DNA of 46,261 bases, from assembly GCA_015058655.1 (NCBI GenBank), contig SVBX01000025.1, forward strand, positions 1 to 46,261, written 5' to 3'. The notes below the pieces were generated by a model. It was not told the DNA's origin. It did not search any database and saw only the letters and a program-made list of their open reading frames with translations. Each line of letters begins with the position of its first letter. Within the stretch, counting starts at the first letter, position 1. The stretch is from Pseudoselenomonas ruminantium. GTDB lineage: Bacteria > Bacillota > Negativicutes > Selenomonadales > Selenomonadaceae. This document shows, piece by piece, positions 23,965 to 32,454 of the stretch. A program made the position numbers and the translations under genes.

Positions 23965-24507
23965 TTACACTTCGGACTTCTTGGGACGAATATTCTCGCC
24001 TGCAATAATCTTTATTTTTTTATTTTTCCCCAAGCACCTTCCCAGTTCTTCCTTGAACTCGTTGCTTCCGCTGCAATAAGATGACACCTTCTTCTTGTCT
24101 ATGTACTTTTCATAGTCTATCTTCTCAGCAAGAAAGTGTTTTAATTCTCCCAAACCATCGAATTTCTCTGGAAAGGCCTTCAATAGATTTTTCTTCCCCA
24201 ACAATCTTTTAAGTTCATCCTCAAAATTTTTATTTTGTACCAAAACATCCAGCCGTGAGCATATTCCACTTAACATTTTTAGATTTGCCTTTAGTTTTTC
24301 TACCTCGTCATCACTTATGCAATCTGTGTCTATAATGCAGATAACTCGCGAATATTTCTTCATCATTATATTGTCTGTATTCTTGAGCTGCTTTTGCATC
24401 AAATTGAATTTACGGAACTTGCCTGGAACAAAGCACTTTAGTCTAATCATTTCCTTTATAAAGTGCTCTTCGGTTTCTCCCTCCGCTATATAAAGACGAG
24501 TCTCCAT
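23965..24507 (-). CDS. TOPRIM-domain (RloB/DUF4276-like) nuclease partner
   Basis: 180 residues from the ATG at 24507, chosen because GAGGAGG lies upstream and the ATG directly follows the stop of the ATPase gene. The TOPRIM signature is visible: LYIAEGETEEHFIKEMI (catalytic Glu at 9 or 11) and RVICIIDTDCISDDEV (the DxD pair near 60-62), followed by VQNKNFEDELKRLLGKK as in RloB and DUF4276 proteins. The domain binds metal and cuts nucleic acid in related defence systems. Short for the family. Co-translated with the ATPase at 24509-25693. Role in defence is an inference from this pairing, as in RloAB, PARIS and OLD/Gabija-like systems. Confidence 0.7.
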   Translation of the reverse strand: METRLYIAEGETEEHFIKEMIRLKCFVPGKFRKFNLMQKQLKNTDNIMMKKYSRVICIIDTDCISDDEVEKLKANLKMLSGICSRLDVLVQNKNFEDELKRLLGKKNLLKAFPEKFDGLGELKHFLAEKIDYEKYIDKKKVSSYCSGSNEFKEELGRCLGKNKKIKIIAGENIRPKKSEV

Positions 24508-24508
24508 C

Positions 24509-25693
24509 CTATTCCTCCTCAAAAAAAACATCAAGGACGCTGTAGTCTGGCTGGACTCCGAAGAAATCATTATCATTATATCCTTTGAAGCCACGATCAT
24601 TTTTAGATATCTTATCACTTACATAAAATGCTTCATTAAATCCATCTTTGTTGCGTCTAAACAACAATATCATCTGCGGAGAAACATTCAAATCCAGCAA
24701 TTCATTGTTATGCGTGGTACAAAATAATTGTCCCTCCCTTGGCAGCAGCAACGCTCTCATCACCATATATGATTCCAGTTCCGTATGCTGATGTGCAAGT
24801 TGTTCATCGAGATAGGCTACCACACTGGGATTATTTTTTATGTCGATGAGCCTCCCCAGGAACTGAAGCGCTTCATATGTACCATGAGACAATCTGCTCC
24901 TGTCTGCACGGCTTAAATCACCATCAGGAATTGTAAGATGTTCACCATTTTTGAAAACAATCATATAGGAATGTGATTCAATATCTGACTCAGATGATTT
25001 CAGAGCAACAACACGGTCAACAGAATTGTCTATATTGGGAAGGATTTCATTTAACTTCTCCACAGGTACTTGCAGTATTCTGGTAAATTGTCTGCTGGCA
25101 AAATTCGAAAAACTATATGTAAATTGTACATCTCCGCGAAAAATATCGATCAACTTCTTATTAGATGGTTTAGACAGCAAATTGGATGCCATCCCAAACC
25201 TGCCGGAAAGACTTTCATAATTAGATGCATCATCATCCATATAAGTATCAACAGGCGCTGATTCTTCAAGTTTTTTCCGCAGAGCGTTAATCGAGTAAGA
25301 AGGGTATATCCTGACATTCTTCAGTGATTCTTTGATGATTCCATTTTCATTAAACACACACTCTAAAGAATAGGCTTCTTCTTTTATGGCAAATTCAACT
25401 TTGAAAGTTCCTGGTTTTTTCTTATCATAAATCTTGTCTTTCAGATTTATATACCTATCCATCTCCCGACCAATCAAATAGTATTGCACAGCGCAAAGCA
25501 GACGCCCTAATGTGGTCTTGCCTGATGCATTTCCGCCTAATATTATCAGCTTTTTCCTTACATTTATTTTTGATCCCTCAAACAGCATTTCATTCTGAGC
25601 TAAAGAATGCTTATATTTGCGCTTTATTGCAAAGTCAATGAAGAAATCACGAAACATATAGATATTATCGCAATATATAGACAAGAAAATCAT
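24509..25693 (-). CDS. ABC-type AAA ATPase (AAA_15/AAA_21, RloA-like)
   Basis: 394 residues, no membrane segment. Walker A LGGNASGKTT at 52-61, then a long helical insert. Signature-like SRADRSRLSHGTYEALQFL is near 265, Walker B and D-loop VVAYLDEQLAHQHTE near 290, and the switch His in FCTTHNNELLDL near 325. The aromatic and acidic C-terminus fits overcoming-lysogenisation-defect type ATPases. It should sense an invader and hold back or activate the TOPRIM partner encoded one base downstream. ATG at 25693 with AGGAGG eight bases upstream. Low-GC codon use compared with its neighbours suggests horizontal acquisition. Own promoter with an overlapping 16-bp inverted repeat. Confidence 0.75.
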   Translation of the reverse strand: MIFLSIYCDNIYMFRDFFIDFAIKRKYKHSLAQNEMLFEGSKINVRKKLIILGGNASGKTTLGRLLCAVQYYLIGREMDRYINLKDKIYDKKKPGTFKVEFAIKEEAYSLECVFNENGIIKESLKNVRIYPSYSINALRKKLEESAPVDTYMDDDASNYESLSGRFGMASNLLSKPSNKKLIDIFRGDVQFTYSFSNFASRQFTRILQVPVEKLNEILPNIDNSVDRVVALKSSESDIESHSYMIVFKNGEHLTIPDGDLSRADRSRLSHGTYEALQFLGRLIDIKNNPSVVAYLDEQLAHQHTELESYMVMRALLLPREGQLFCTTHNNELLDLNVSPQMILLFRRNKDGFNEAFYVSDKISKNDRGFKGYNDNDFFGVQPDYSVLDVFFEEE

Positions 25694-25714
25694 GGCAACA
25701 ACCTCCTTTTTTGC

Positions 25715-25743
25715 ATTATATCACTAAGAAACGACTCAGGCAA
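25715..25743 (-). promoter_or_regulatory. Promoter of the ATPase/TOPRIM pair
   Basis: Minus strand TTGCCT (25738-25743), 17 bases, TATAAT (25715-25720). The start would lie near 25708, giving a leader of about 15 bases. Confidence 0.55.
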
Positions 25744-25775
25744 GTTATTTCCATTTTCTGGAAATAACTTGCCTG
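25737..25775. promoter_or_regulatory. 16-bp perfect inverted repeat overlapping the -35 box (operator-like)
   Basis: CAGGCAAGTTATTTCC (25737-25752), loop ATTTTCT, GGAAATAACTTGCCTG (25760-25775). One arm contains the -35 box of the ATPase promoter. There is no T-run on the minus strand after it, so repressor binding is more likely than termination there. On the plus strand TCTTTCC follows. Confidence 0.5.
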
Positions 25776-25787
25776 TCTTTCCTACAC

Positions 25788-25816
25788 CAAAAAAGCCCCC
25801 CATTTCTGGGGGGCTT
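25788..25816 (-). terminator. Terminator after the RTX-like gene
   Basis: Minus strand AAGCCCCCC-AGAAAT-GGGGGGCTT followed by TTTTGG, about 50 bases after the stop at 25867. Confidence 0.85.
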
Positions 25817-25866
25817 GACCCTGGCATTCAGGCGTCCCTGTTTGCCCTGGTATTTGGTTGTTTAGC

Positions 25867-28800
25867 TTATGCTACGCTCCAACGCTTGCCAGCTTCGGCG
25901 CTGTAGTCATAAGTGTAGGTAGCACCGTCAGCGAAGGTGAACTGGGTGACAGCGCTGGCGTTGAGACCCGTGAGAGTGAGCTTCTCGCCGGAAGCGAGGG
26001 TGAAGACCATGGTGCCATCGGAATCAACGGTATCCTTGATGTCAGTAACAGTGCCTGCAGTGGAGGAGATGTTGTAGAAGAACACCTTGTCGCTGCTGGT
26101 GGTGCTGCTGATAGTATCGTTGCCGTTGTCAGTGCCCCAATAGAAGGTAGTGGAGCCGGAGCCGGAACCCACCAGGGTATCCTTGGAGGAGCCTGCGCCG
26201 CCCCAGATGCTGGAGGAGCCGGTGCCTGCCATGATGCTCTCATTGGCAGTGCCGGTACCGCCGATGATGATGCTGCCGTTGTTGCCGGAAGCATCAACGG
26301 TGGTGATGCCGGCATAGCCTACACCCTGGCTGCCATCCAGCTGGATGTTAGCCTCAGTGATGCCGGAGCCCACGGTGAGGGTATCGCTCTTGCCGCCATA
26401 GTAGACACTCACGTTAGAGTCATAGGTGAAGTTGTTGGTAACAGTGCCGTCAGTGATACCATATTTGCCCTGAAGAACAGTGGTGCCATCAAGGGTGAAC
26501 TTCACAACATCATTCTCAGTAGCAACGCCCTGGACAGTCAGCTTGTCAGCATCAGAATTGGTGCTGATGACCATGCCATTGGTAGCATCCTTCTTGATGC
26601 TGGTCATGGTAACACCGGTAAGATCCAGCACATCAGCATCGCTGCCATTGCCCCAGTTGGAGCCATTTACCGTATCCTTGCCATCGCCTGCACGATAGAA
26701 GAAGGTAGTCTTGTTGCCAGCAGTCGCACCTGCACCAATCAGGCTGTCAGCAGCAGAGCCGCCGCCCCACAGGCTGGTCAGGCCGCCACCTGCAGTCAGG
26801 GTCTCCTTCTTGTTGCCAGCACCAATAATAACCGTGTTGGTAGTACCGCCGGTGACACTGTCGAAGTTGCCCACAAAGGTGCTGCTGCCGCCATAAACTC
26901 CGGTATTGCCCAGCTCAATGGTCAGCGTATCACTGATACCGCTGAAGCTCAGATTAGCCGTATCGCCAGCAGCAATGTAGTAATCAGCCATGGACTCCAC
27001 ATCAGTAGCAGCAGAACCATAACTAGCACCATTATTCACAACTGCCACATCATACTCTTTGTTGGTCTTGTCTACCACATTGAGTTCTTGAGCGGTACCA
27101 CCCTTAGTGCCCAAATCAAGCTTGGAAGTGCCGAGCTTCACTACCAGATTACCAGTAAGATCAAACGCAGATGCCTTGGCAATATCGTCAATGCTGTTCT
27201 CAGCCAGATAGATAACATCCTTAGTGGCCGCAAAGCCCTGCTCGAAGTTAACCACACTGTCAGCGCCGGCGCCGTTCACCAAAGCCACAGTCTCACGCTT
27301 GTCGTCGGTTGCCGTACCAAGAGTAATGGTATCATCGCCGCCGCCGCCGAATACCACATCACCTGCGCCAGCCACGATGGTGTCAGCCTTCTTGCCGCCG
27401 CGGAGGGTATCTGCGCCCTCGCCGGTGGTACCAACAATCACCATAGGCTCGTTGATAGCGCTGGCATTGATCTCTACAGCCTTCTCACCGGTCCAGAGCA
27501 CATTCAACTTGCTAGCGGCAGCCGGCGTAACACCGTCTGCTGTAACGGCATAGTACCCAGCACTTGAGGAAAGCTGTACAGCTGCTGAAGCACCAATAGC
27601 GATAGTACCATCAGCCTTAAGTGCAGACCCATTTGCAATTTTGGTATAATCTGTACCAGCAACAACCAGCAAATCAGTAGTTGCCTGGAAGTCAGTAATG
27701 GTAGCCGTACCGCTGGTAAGACCATTTACATTAAAGACATCGGAGCCTGCGCCACCAGTAATAGAGGTGTCGCTGCCAGCACCAGCAATCTGCACTGTAT
27801 CGTTGCCTGCCCCAAGGTCAATCGCAGTGCTCTTAGCCCCAGCAGTCAGGGTTACCAGATCGTTGCCAGCACCAGCATTGATCTTGCCATCAGTAACCAA
27901 CCCAACAAGTGAAACAGTATCATTGCCCTCACCGGCGTTGATAGTTGTATCTTTGGCAGTACCACCGAGGGTAACACTGTCGTTGCCAGCCCCCATCTCG
28001 ATGGTGGAGCTTTCAACATTGCCAGTCACTGTCACAAGATCTACGCCATCACCAGCGGTGATAGTTACCTCTTTGACATTAGCTCCGAAGGTAACGCTGT
28101 CATCACCAGCGCCCATATCGAACTTGGTACCGGTTGCAACGCCAGTCACTGTCACCTGGTCATTGCCTGCACCCATGGTGACGGTGTCAGAAGTGCTCGT
28201 TGCACCAAATTTCAGCTCATCATCACCAGCACCGAGGTCAAAGTTGTTTTCAGTGGATGCACCATTGATTGTAACGTCGTCATCGCCAGCACCCATAACA
28301 AAGGTATTGCTGCTGGCAGTACCACTTATACTCACCACATCGTCGCTGCCGCCAAGGTTGATGCGGGATTCATCAAGCTTAGCAAGGTTGATAGTATTTG
28401 CACCAGTGCCATTAAATGTAGAACCCACAACGGAAGCGGCTTTCGTGGTACCATCAACAGTAGCGCTACCAGTCCCCAGCTGAATAGTGGAATTTTCCAC
28501 TTTTACACCAACAATCTCAAGAGTGTCAGCGCCTGCACCCAGATTAATGTTAGCACCATCAAGTGCCCCAACAACAGAAACCTTATCATTACTATTGCCA
28601 GTAGATACGACTGCATTGGCGACCGCGACTGTGACGGTATCATTGCCACTTCCCGTGTTGATGGTCTTGGCTGCACCATTGGTATCATTAATAGTCCAGT
28701 TAGCACTAGTCACAGCATTGATGGTCAAGGGCTGCGTTGCATCAACAGCCGTTGCGGTCGTCACACCACTATCACTGTCCCAGCTAAGGACCGTATCATA

Positions 28801-28908
28801 CCCAGACGGCAGCGTCTTTGCAGTTGCCGTCCAGCCAGCAGTTGCAGAATAGCCCAACACCGAGCTAGTCTTAGCACCTGTGTACCTACTTAAATCAATA
28901 GTTGCCAT
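25867..28908 (-). CDS. Large RTX-like calcium-binding surface or secreted protein
   Basis: 1013 residues from the ATG at 28908, chosen because AGGAGG lies nine bases upstream (a TTG three codons earlier is too close). No signal peptide (MATIDLSRYTGAKTSSVLGY) and no Cys noticed, as expected for type I secretion. Residues about 90-395 are at least a dozen near-regular 20-residue repeats, each with a GAGNDxV-type turn followed by a T-x-x-G beta part. This differs from the usual 9-residue RTX period. Two related modules follow (SLWGGGSAADSLIGAG and SIWGGAGSSKDTLVGSG, each before an FYRAGDG or FYWGTDN turn), and the C-terminus (FTFADGATYTYDYSAEAGK) could hold the secretion signal. Probable adhesin or S-layer-like protein exported by 17788-23431. 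Confidence 0.8.
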   Translation of the reverse strand: MATIDLSRYTGAKTSSVLGYSATAGWTATAKTLPSGYDTVLSWDSDSGVTTATAVDATQPLTINAVTSANWTINDTNGAAKTINTGSGNDTVTVAVANAVVSTGNSNDKVSVVGALDGANINLGAGADTLEIVGVKVENSTIQLGTGSATVDGTTKAASVVGSTFNGTGANTINLAKLDESRINLGGSDDVVSISGTASSNTFVMGAGDDDVTINGASTENNFDLGAGDDELKFGATSTSDTVTMGAGNDQVTVTGVATGTKFDMGAGDDSVTFGANVKEVTITAGDGVDLVTVTGNVESSTIEMGAGNDSVTLGGTAKDTTINAGEGNDTVSLVGLVTDGKINAGAGNDLVTLTAGAKSTAIDLGAGNDTVQIAGAGSDTSITGGAGSDVFNVNGLTSGTATITDFQATTDLLVVAGTDYTKIANGSALKADGTIAIGASAAVQLSSSAGYYAVTADGVTPAAASKLNVLWTGEKAVEINASAINEPMVIVGTTGEGADTLRGGKKADTIVAGAGDVVFGGGGDDTITLGTATDDKRETVALVNGAGADSVVNFEQGFAATKDVIYLAENSIDDIAKASAFDLTGNLVVKLGTSKLDLGTKGGTAQELNVVDKTNKEYDVAVVNNGASYGSAATDVESMADYYIAAGDTANLSFSGISDTLTIELGNTGVYGGSSTFVGNFDSVTGGTTNTVIIGAGNKKETLTAGGGLTSLWGGGSAADSLIGAGATAGNKTTFFYRAGDGKDTVNGSNWGNGSDADVLDLTGVTMTSIKKDATNGMVISTNSDADKLTVQGVATENDVVKFTLDGTTVLQGKYGITDGTVTNNFTYDSNVSVYYGGKSDTLTVGSGITEANIQLDGSQGVGYAGITTVDASGNNGSIIIGGTGTANESIMAGTGSSSIWGGAGSSKDTLVGSGSGSTTFYWGTDNGNDTISSTTSSDKVFFYNISSTAGTVTDIKDTVDSDGTMVFTLASGEKLTLTGLNASAVTQFTFADGATYTYDYSAEAGKRWSVA

Positions 28909-28986
28909 ATTAACCAACCTCCTAAAAAAATTGTATGGCGCTTTACCTATCCCTATCCAAGAAGAATAGATTTCTACACATGAAAA

Positions 28987-29015
28987 ATTTTACCACAGCC
29001 GTATAAAAAATGCAA
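28987..29015 (-). promoter_or_regulatory. Promoter of the RTX-like gene
   Basis: Minus strand TTGCAT (29010-29015), 17 bases, TAAAAT (28987-28992). The leader would be about 72 bases and ends in AGGAGG. Confidence 0.55.
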
Positions 29016-29071
29016 TACAAAGTTCGCCAAGAAAAATGAAATTTTCTGTAAATAACATCAAGCCGGAGAGC

Positions 29072-29256
29072 CAATGTCATTAAGTTAAGCATCATTGTCT
29101 CGACTGCCTTCCCCTTGAGGGGAAGGTGGCAGCCGAAGGCTGACGGATGAGGTGCAAATGAACAAGATAAGGCAGATAAACGAGAGAACGCTCCACCTCA
29201 TCCGCCCCTAACGGGGCACCTTCCCCTCAAGGGGAAGGCTTAACTAAATGACATTG
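29072..29256. mobile_element. MITE-like element B, copy 2 (185 bp)
   Basis: Ends CAATGTCATTAAGTTAAG and the complement of TTAACTAAATGACATTG. Perfect 10-bp target duplication GCCGGAGAGC at 29062-29071 and 29257-29266. Same length as copy 1 and about 95 percent identical by eye. With the terminator at 29278 it fills most of the 520-base gap between the RTX-like and GT2 genes; 29306-29430 shows nothing else. Confidence 0.92.
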
Positions 29257-29277
29257 GCCGGAGAGCAGGAAATTAAA

Positions 29278-29305
29278 ATGCCGCAGGACATAAGTCCTGC
29301 GGCAT
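29278..29305 (-). terminator. Terminator after the tandem GT2 gene
   Basis: Minus strand ATGCCGCAGGAC-TTAT-GTCCTGCGGCAT followed by TTTAATTT: a perfect 12-bp stem. About 125 bases after the stop at 29431. Confidence 0.8.
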
Positions 29306-29430
29306 TGCCAGAGATTGGCCCCATAGTAGTCTTCCGAGTCAAGAGCGCCATACCCACTCCTACTACTGCTATATATTTTATGCTAAAATTCTTCCTTCGT
29401 CAAGGAAATTCTCAATCTAAATAAATATTC

Positions 29431-31638
29431 TCATTTTAATTTCAATTTAATCTTATCCAGCTTCCTCCCGTCCCCACGCTTCTCATAATACTCCCGCAGG
29501 TTCTCATAAATCCCCTGGGCATCATTGGCCAGTTCGTTTATCTCGCCGGGATTGTTCTGCTGGAAGTCAGCGATGAGCTCCAAGGCCCGCAGCAGCAGGG
29601 GCGCTCCTTCGTCCTCTTTGCCTTCGTTCCAGAGGGCCGCCCCCCGGATGGCCCAGGAGTCCGGCATCAGGGGGAATCTTTCCTCCATGGCCTGCAGGGC
29701 CTCCTCGCAGCCTGCCTTGTCCCCCAGACTGAGACAGGCCCGGTAGAAGATGCGGCAGATTTCAAAGCGCATGGTGCCTGAGGTCTCCCCGGCCTGCAGG
29801 GAGAGGCGGGCATTATCCCTGGCGGCAGCAAAATCCCCTCCCATCATGGCCGCCTGGGCCAGGTAGCCATAGGGATTCATAATCTCCCCGGGACGGGCTT
29901 CCTCGATAAGCTTCCTGTTTCTGGCGGCCTTTTGGGCCAGGCGCTCCGGGGCATAGCCCCTGTGGTACAGGAAGATTTTTTCCCGGGGCACATAGGCCGG
30001 GACAGGGCTTCTGCCCTCACTGCCTGCCAAATATTCATGTATCCTGCCTTTATATTTCAACCCCCGCCGGAAGACCCTCTCCACAGAGCCCATGGCTCCG
30101 AAAGGCCTCCCCTGGAGGTCCACATTCTGCATCTTCAGAATCAGGCTCTCTATATCCTTGCGGGCCTCAGCCGCCTGGCACATGGCCCTGAGCTCCCTGC
30201 CCTGCTCAGAGAAGTATTCGTCGCTGTCCAGGAAGACTATCCAGTCCCCCCTGGCTTTTTCCAGCGCATAGTTCTTGGCAGCAGCGAAGTCGTCTATCCA
30301 CTGGAAATGGTAGATTTTATCCGTATACTTTTTCGCTATCTCCACAGATTTATCCACGGAGCCGGTGTCCACCACGATAATCTCATCGGCCTCCTGCAGG
30401 GACTCCAGGCAGAGGGCTATATCCTCCTCGCTGTCCCGCATGATGACGCAGGCGGAGAGGAAGGGCCTCTCCCCTTCCTCCCGCAGTTCTTCTTCCATCT
30501 GGGCCTTGGCCGCCAGGCAACCGGAGAGCAGCTCGGTGAAGTGGTTCTCCTGGCCGGGGAATCTGGCGGCAAAGGCTGCATGGTAGGACAGGGCCAGCTT
30601 GATGTCCTCCAGCCCCTGGATTTTCTCATCCCTGTTCCAGCGGCGCCCCCCACGGAGATAGTAGAAATCCGGGTAGAGAGGAAAAGCCTTGATGCCTTCT
30701 GCCAGCGCTTCCTCGACTTTTTTCTCCGCCGCCCTGACGATGACGGCGCCGTGGCTGGCGCCCTTCGGCAGGCTGCCCTCGGCGCCGGGGAGGCCGTACT
30801 TCTCCCGGAGGCTCCTGGCCTGCCCTGACCGCGCCTGATAGAGCTGCCGCCAGGGAGCGAAGTCATCGTGGACAGGGCGATGGCCCTGCATGGAGGCCTT
30901 GGCATGGCGGGCAGCCTCCTGCCAGTTCCCTTCCTCCAGGTAGTGGGCAGCCAGATAATAGTCCAAGAGGAAAGTCTCGCCCCCCTGGGCTTTTTCCTTC
31001 AATAATATGGCGGCATTGCGGCTGCCCTTGGCCGCCATGCGCTCAGGGGCATAGCCGCTGTGCAGGATGTGCAGGTAGTCCTTGGGCAGCACCGCCGAGA
31101 TGAGCTCGCGGCCATCCTCGAAGAGCAGCTGCTCATGCACTTCGCCGCGATAGGCCAGCCCCGGCAGGCGGCGCATCATTCTCACGGCGATGTCATCCTC
31201 ATGGTCAGCCAGCTTCTGCCCCGCTTCGTCCACATTCACCCGCCAGAATTCCAGCACATGGGGCAGGGACTGGGAGCGGACCAGGGTGCCTGCGGGGAGG
31301 AGGCCCTGCGCCAGTCCCTGCAGGAGAGCCGCCAGGCTCCCCGCCCCCGTCAGCTGCTCGTCGCTGTCCAGCCAGAGCACCCAGTCCCCGGTGGCTTTCG
31401 AGAGGGCGAAGTTCCGGGCCGCAGCGAAGTCATCCCGCCACTTGCAGTGGCAGAGCACTCCCCTGCGCCCCATTTTCCCCGCCTGCCATTTCCGCAGCCA
31501 CTTCTGCACCCGCTCAGGAGCCCCGTCCCTGCTCCCCGTATCGCAGACCACGATCTCCTGCACCCCCGCAGCCGAAGAAAGGCAGGAGATAATCTCCTCC
31601 CCAGGGTCACGCATGATGATGCAAAGTGATAAAAGCAT
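29431..31638 (-). CDS. Tandem GT2 glycosyltransferase with TPR-like linkers
   Basis: 735 residues with two GT2 modules of the SunS/TPR-glycosyltransferase type. Module 1 (about 1-230): SLCIIMRDPGEEIISCLSSA, VVCDTGSRDG, FAAARNFALSKATGDWVLWL with the DSDEQ metal motif. Module 2 (about 390-620): SACVIMRDSEEDIALCLESL, VVDTGSVDKS, FAAAKNYALEKARGDWIVFL with DSDEY. Helical repeat-like stretches (YLAAHYLEEGNWQEAARHAK; YLAQAAMMGGDFAAARDNAR) follow each module. Such proteins add sugars to proteins or small acceptors in the cytoplasm. ATG at 31638, 14 bases after the PD-(D/E)XK-like gene, so it may share its transcript. A role in glycosylating the adjacent RTX-like protein is possible but unproven. Confidence 0.88.
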   Translation of the reverse strand: MLLSLCIIMRDPGEEIISCLSSAAGVQEIVVCDTGSRDGAPERVQKWLRKWQAGKMGRRGVLCHCKWRDDFAAARNFALSKATGDWVLWLDSDEQLTGAGSLAALLQGLAQGLLPAGTLVRSQSLPHVLEFWRVNVDEAGQKLADHEDDIAVRMMRRLPGLAYRGEVHEQLLFEDGRELISAVLPKDYLHILHSGYAPERMAAKGSRNAAILLKEKAQGGETFLLDYYLAAHYLEEGNWQEAARHAKASMQGHRPVHDDFAPWRQLYQARSGQARSLREKYGLPGAEGSLPKGASHGAVIVRAAEKKVEEALAEGIKAFPLYPDFYYLRGGRRWNRDEKIQGLEDIKLALSYHAAFAARFPGQENHFTELLSGCLAAKAQMEEELREEGERPFLSACVIMRDSEEDIALCLESLQEADEIIVVDTGSVDKSVEIAKKYTDKIYHFQWIDDFAAAKNYALEKARGDWIVFLDSDEYFSEQGRELRAMCQAAEARKDIESLILKMQNVDLQGRPFGAMGSVERVFRRGLKYKGRIHEYLAGSEGRSPVPAYVPREKIFLYHRGYAPERLAQKAARNRKLIEEARPGEIMNPYGYLAQAAMMGGDFAAARDNARLSLQAGETSGTMRFEICRIFYRACLSLGDKAGCEEALQAMEERFPLMPDSWAIRGAALWNEGKEDEGAPLLLRALELIADFQQNNPGEINELANDAQGIYENLREYYEKRGDGRKLDKIKLKLK

Positions 31639-31652
31639 GATTGGATTCCCCT

Positions 31653-32453
31653 TTACTTATCAAAAAAATAGCTCTTTATCTCAGCTACTCCCCAAATTTC
31701 AACCGGAGCCTCTTCTCCCATGCATAAAACCACTCTTTCCTCCAAGCTCTGACGATAATCCAGCGATGCTATGATGATATTTGTATGCACACCAATCTCG
31801 TCCAGAGTGTCCTTCAGTTTTTTTAGAAAGTCCGCATCCAAATAATGGAAACTCTTCGGTGTCAGCTTAGTTTCAAGGCAATATAACGCCCTGCCCGCCT
31901 GCGGAGGAAGCATATACACCAAGCTGCCAATATCAACAGTTTGCTTATCCCCTTTGCACTCACCAGCAGGCTTGCAAGATTGCCTTATACGCCCGCAGAG
32001 TTCCTGTTGATCCATATCCTCGGCACACTTATGCTTCACGATTCTGCCGCCAAGGCATACAGCACACCCCAGCTCAATTTCCCCCTTATAACCTTCAATA
32101 TTTTTCTTATACCAATTACCAAAAGCAGTTTCTACTACTTTCTCAGCAAACATACCACGGAGTTTGTCCCACAGTTCAATATCTCCGCTCACTGCTGCAA
32201 AACAATCTTGAACTGCTCGATCAAAAGCTGACTGCATCTTCGCATCCAAAAGAGCATAGTCACTGTTTCCCCGCTTCCACGCCTCGTATTTCCCCGCAAA
32301 ATCTTGGGGCCAATACTTGGAGGACTTGAATAAATGCACCAGGGCTTCGAAAGTATTATCATCTCTTATTTCGTCACGCAGATTGCGAACACAGGTATCA
32401 AGCGCTTTATTTTCATGATCCATTCGCTTCAGACATATACTTTCTTCATTCAT
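31653..32453 (-). CDS. PD-(D/E)XK nuclease-like protein
   Basis: 266 residues from the ATG at 32453, which follows the SecB-like stop by one base with GAGGCG upstream. The C-terminal part suggests a restriction-type nuclease fold: helix EKVVETAFGNWYKK near 105-118, Asp174 in QTVDIGSLVY, then Glu194 and Lys196 in ALYCLETKLTPKSF, a D...ExK arrangement, followed by a helix (FLKKLKDTLDEIG). The N-terminal 100 residues are helical and unassigned. No membrane segment. Third gene of a tight three-gene unit with a SecB-like chaperone. I do not recognise the full-length family; a defence or toxin-like effector is an inference. Confidence 0.6.
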   Translation of the reverse strand: MNEESICLKRMDHENKALDTCVRNLRDEIRDDNTFEALVHLFKSSKYWPQDFAGKYEAWKRGNSDYALLDAKMQSAFDRAVQDCFAAVSGDIELWDKLRGMFAEKVVETAFGNWYKKNIEGYKGEIELGCAVCLGGRIVKHKCAEDMDQQELCGRIRQSCKPAGECKGDKQTVDIGSLVYMLPPQAGRALYCLETKLTPKSFHYLDADFLKKLKDTLDEIGVHTNIIIASLDYRQSLEERVVLCMGEEAPVEIWGVAEIKSYFFDK

Positions 32454-32454
32454 G

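Noticed and set aside
25858..27567. 569-codon plus-strand frame rich in Gly, Ala and Ser
   Set aside because: It is the mirror of the RTX-like repeats on the minus strand, and the minus-strand gene has promoter, ribosome site and terminator.
26500..28700. Regular 60-bp periodic repeats that could suggest a CRISPR or satellite array
   Set aside because: The period is exactly 20 codons in frame with the RTX-like protein, and the repeats diverge at third positions, so it is a protein repeat.
29326..29345. CTTCCGAGT, like the right end of element A
   Set aside because: Only nine or ten matching bases and no other part of the element nearby; may be chance.
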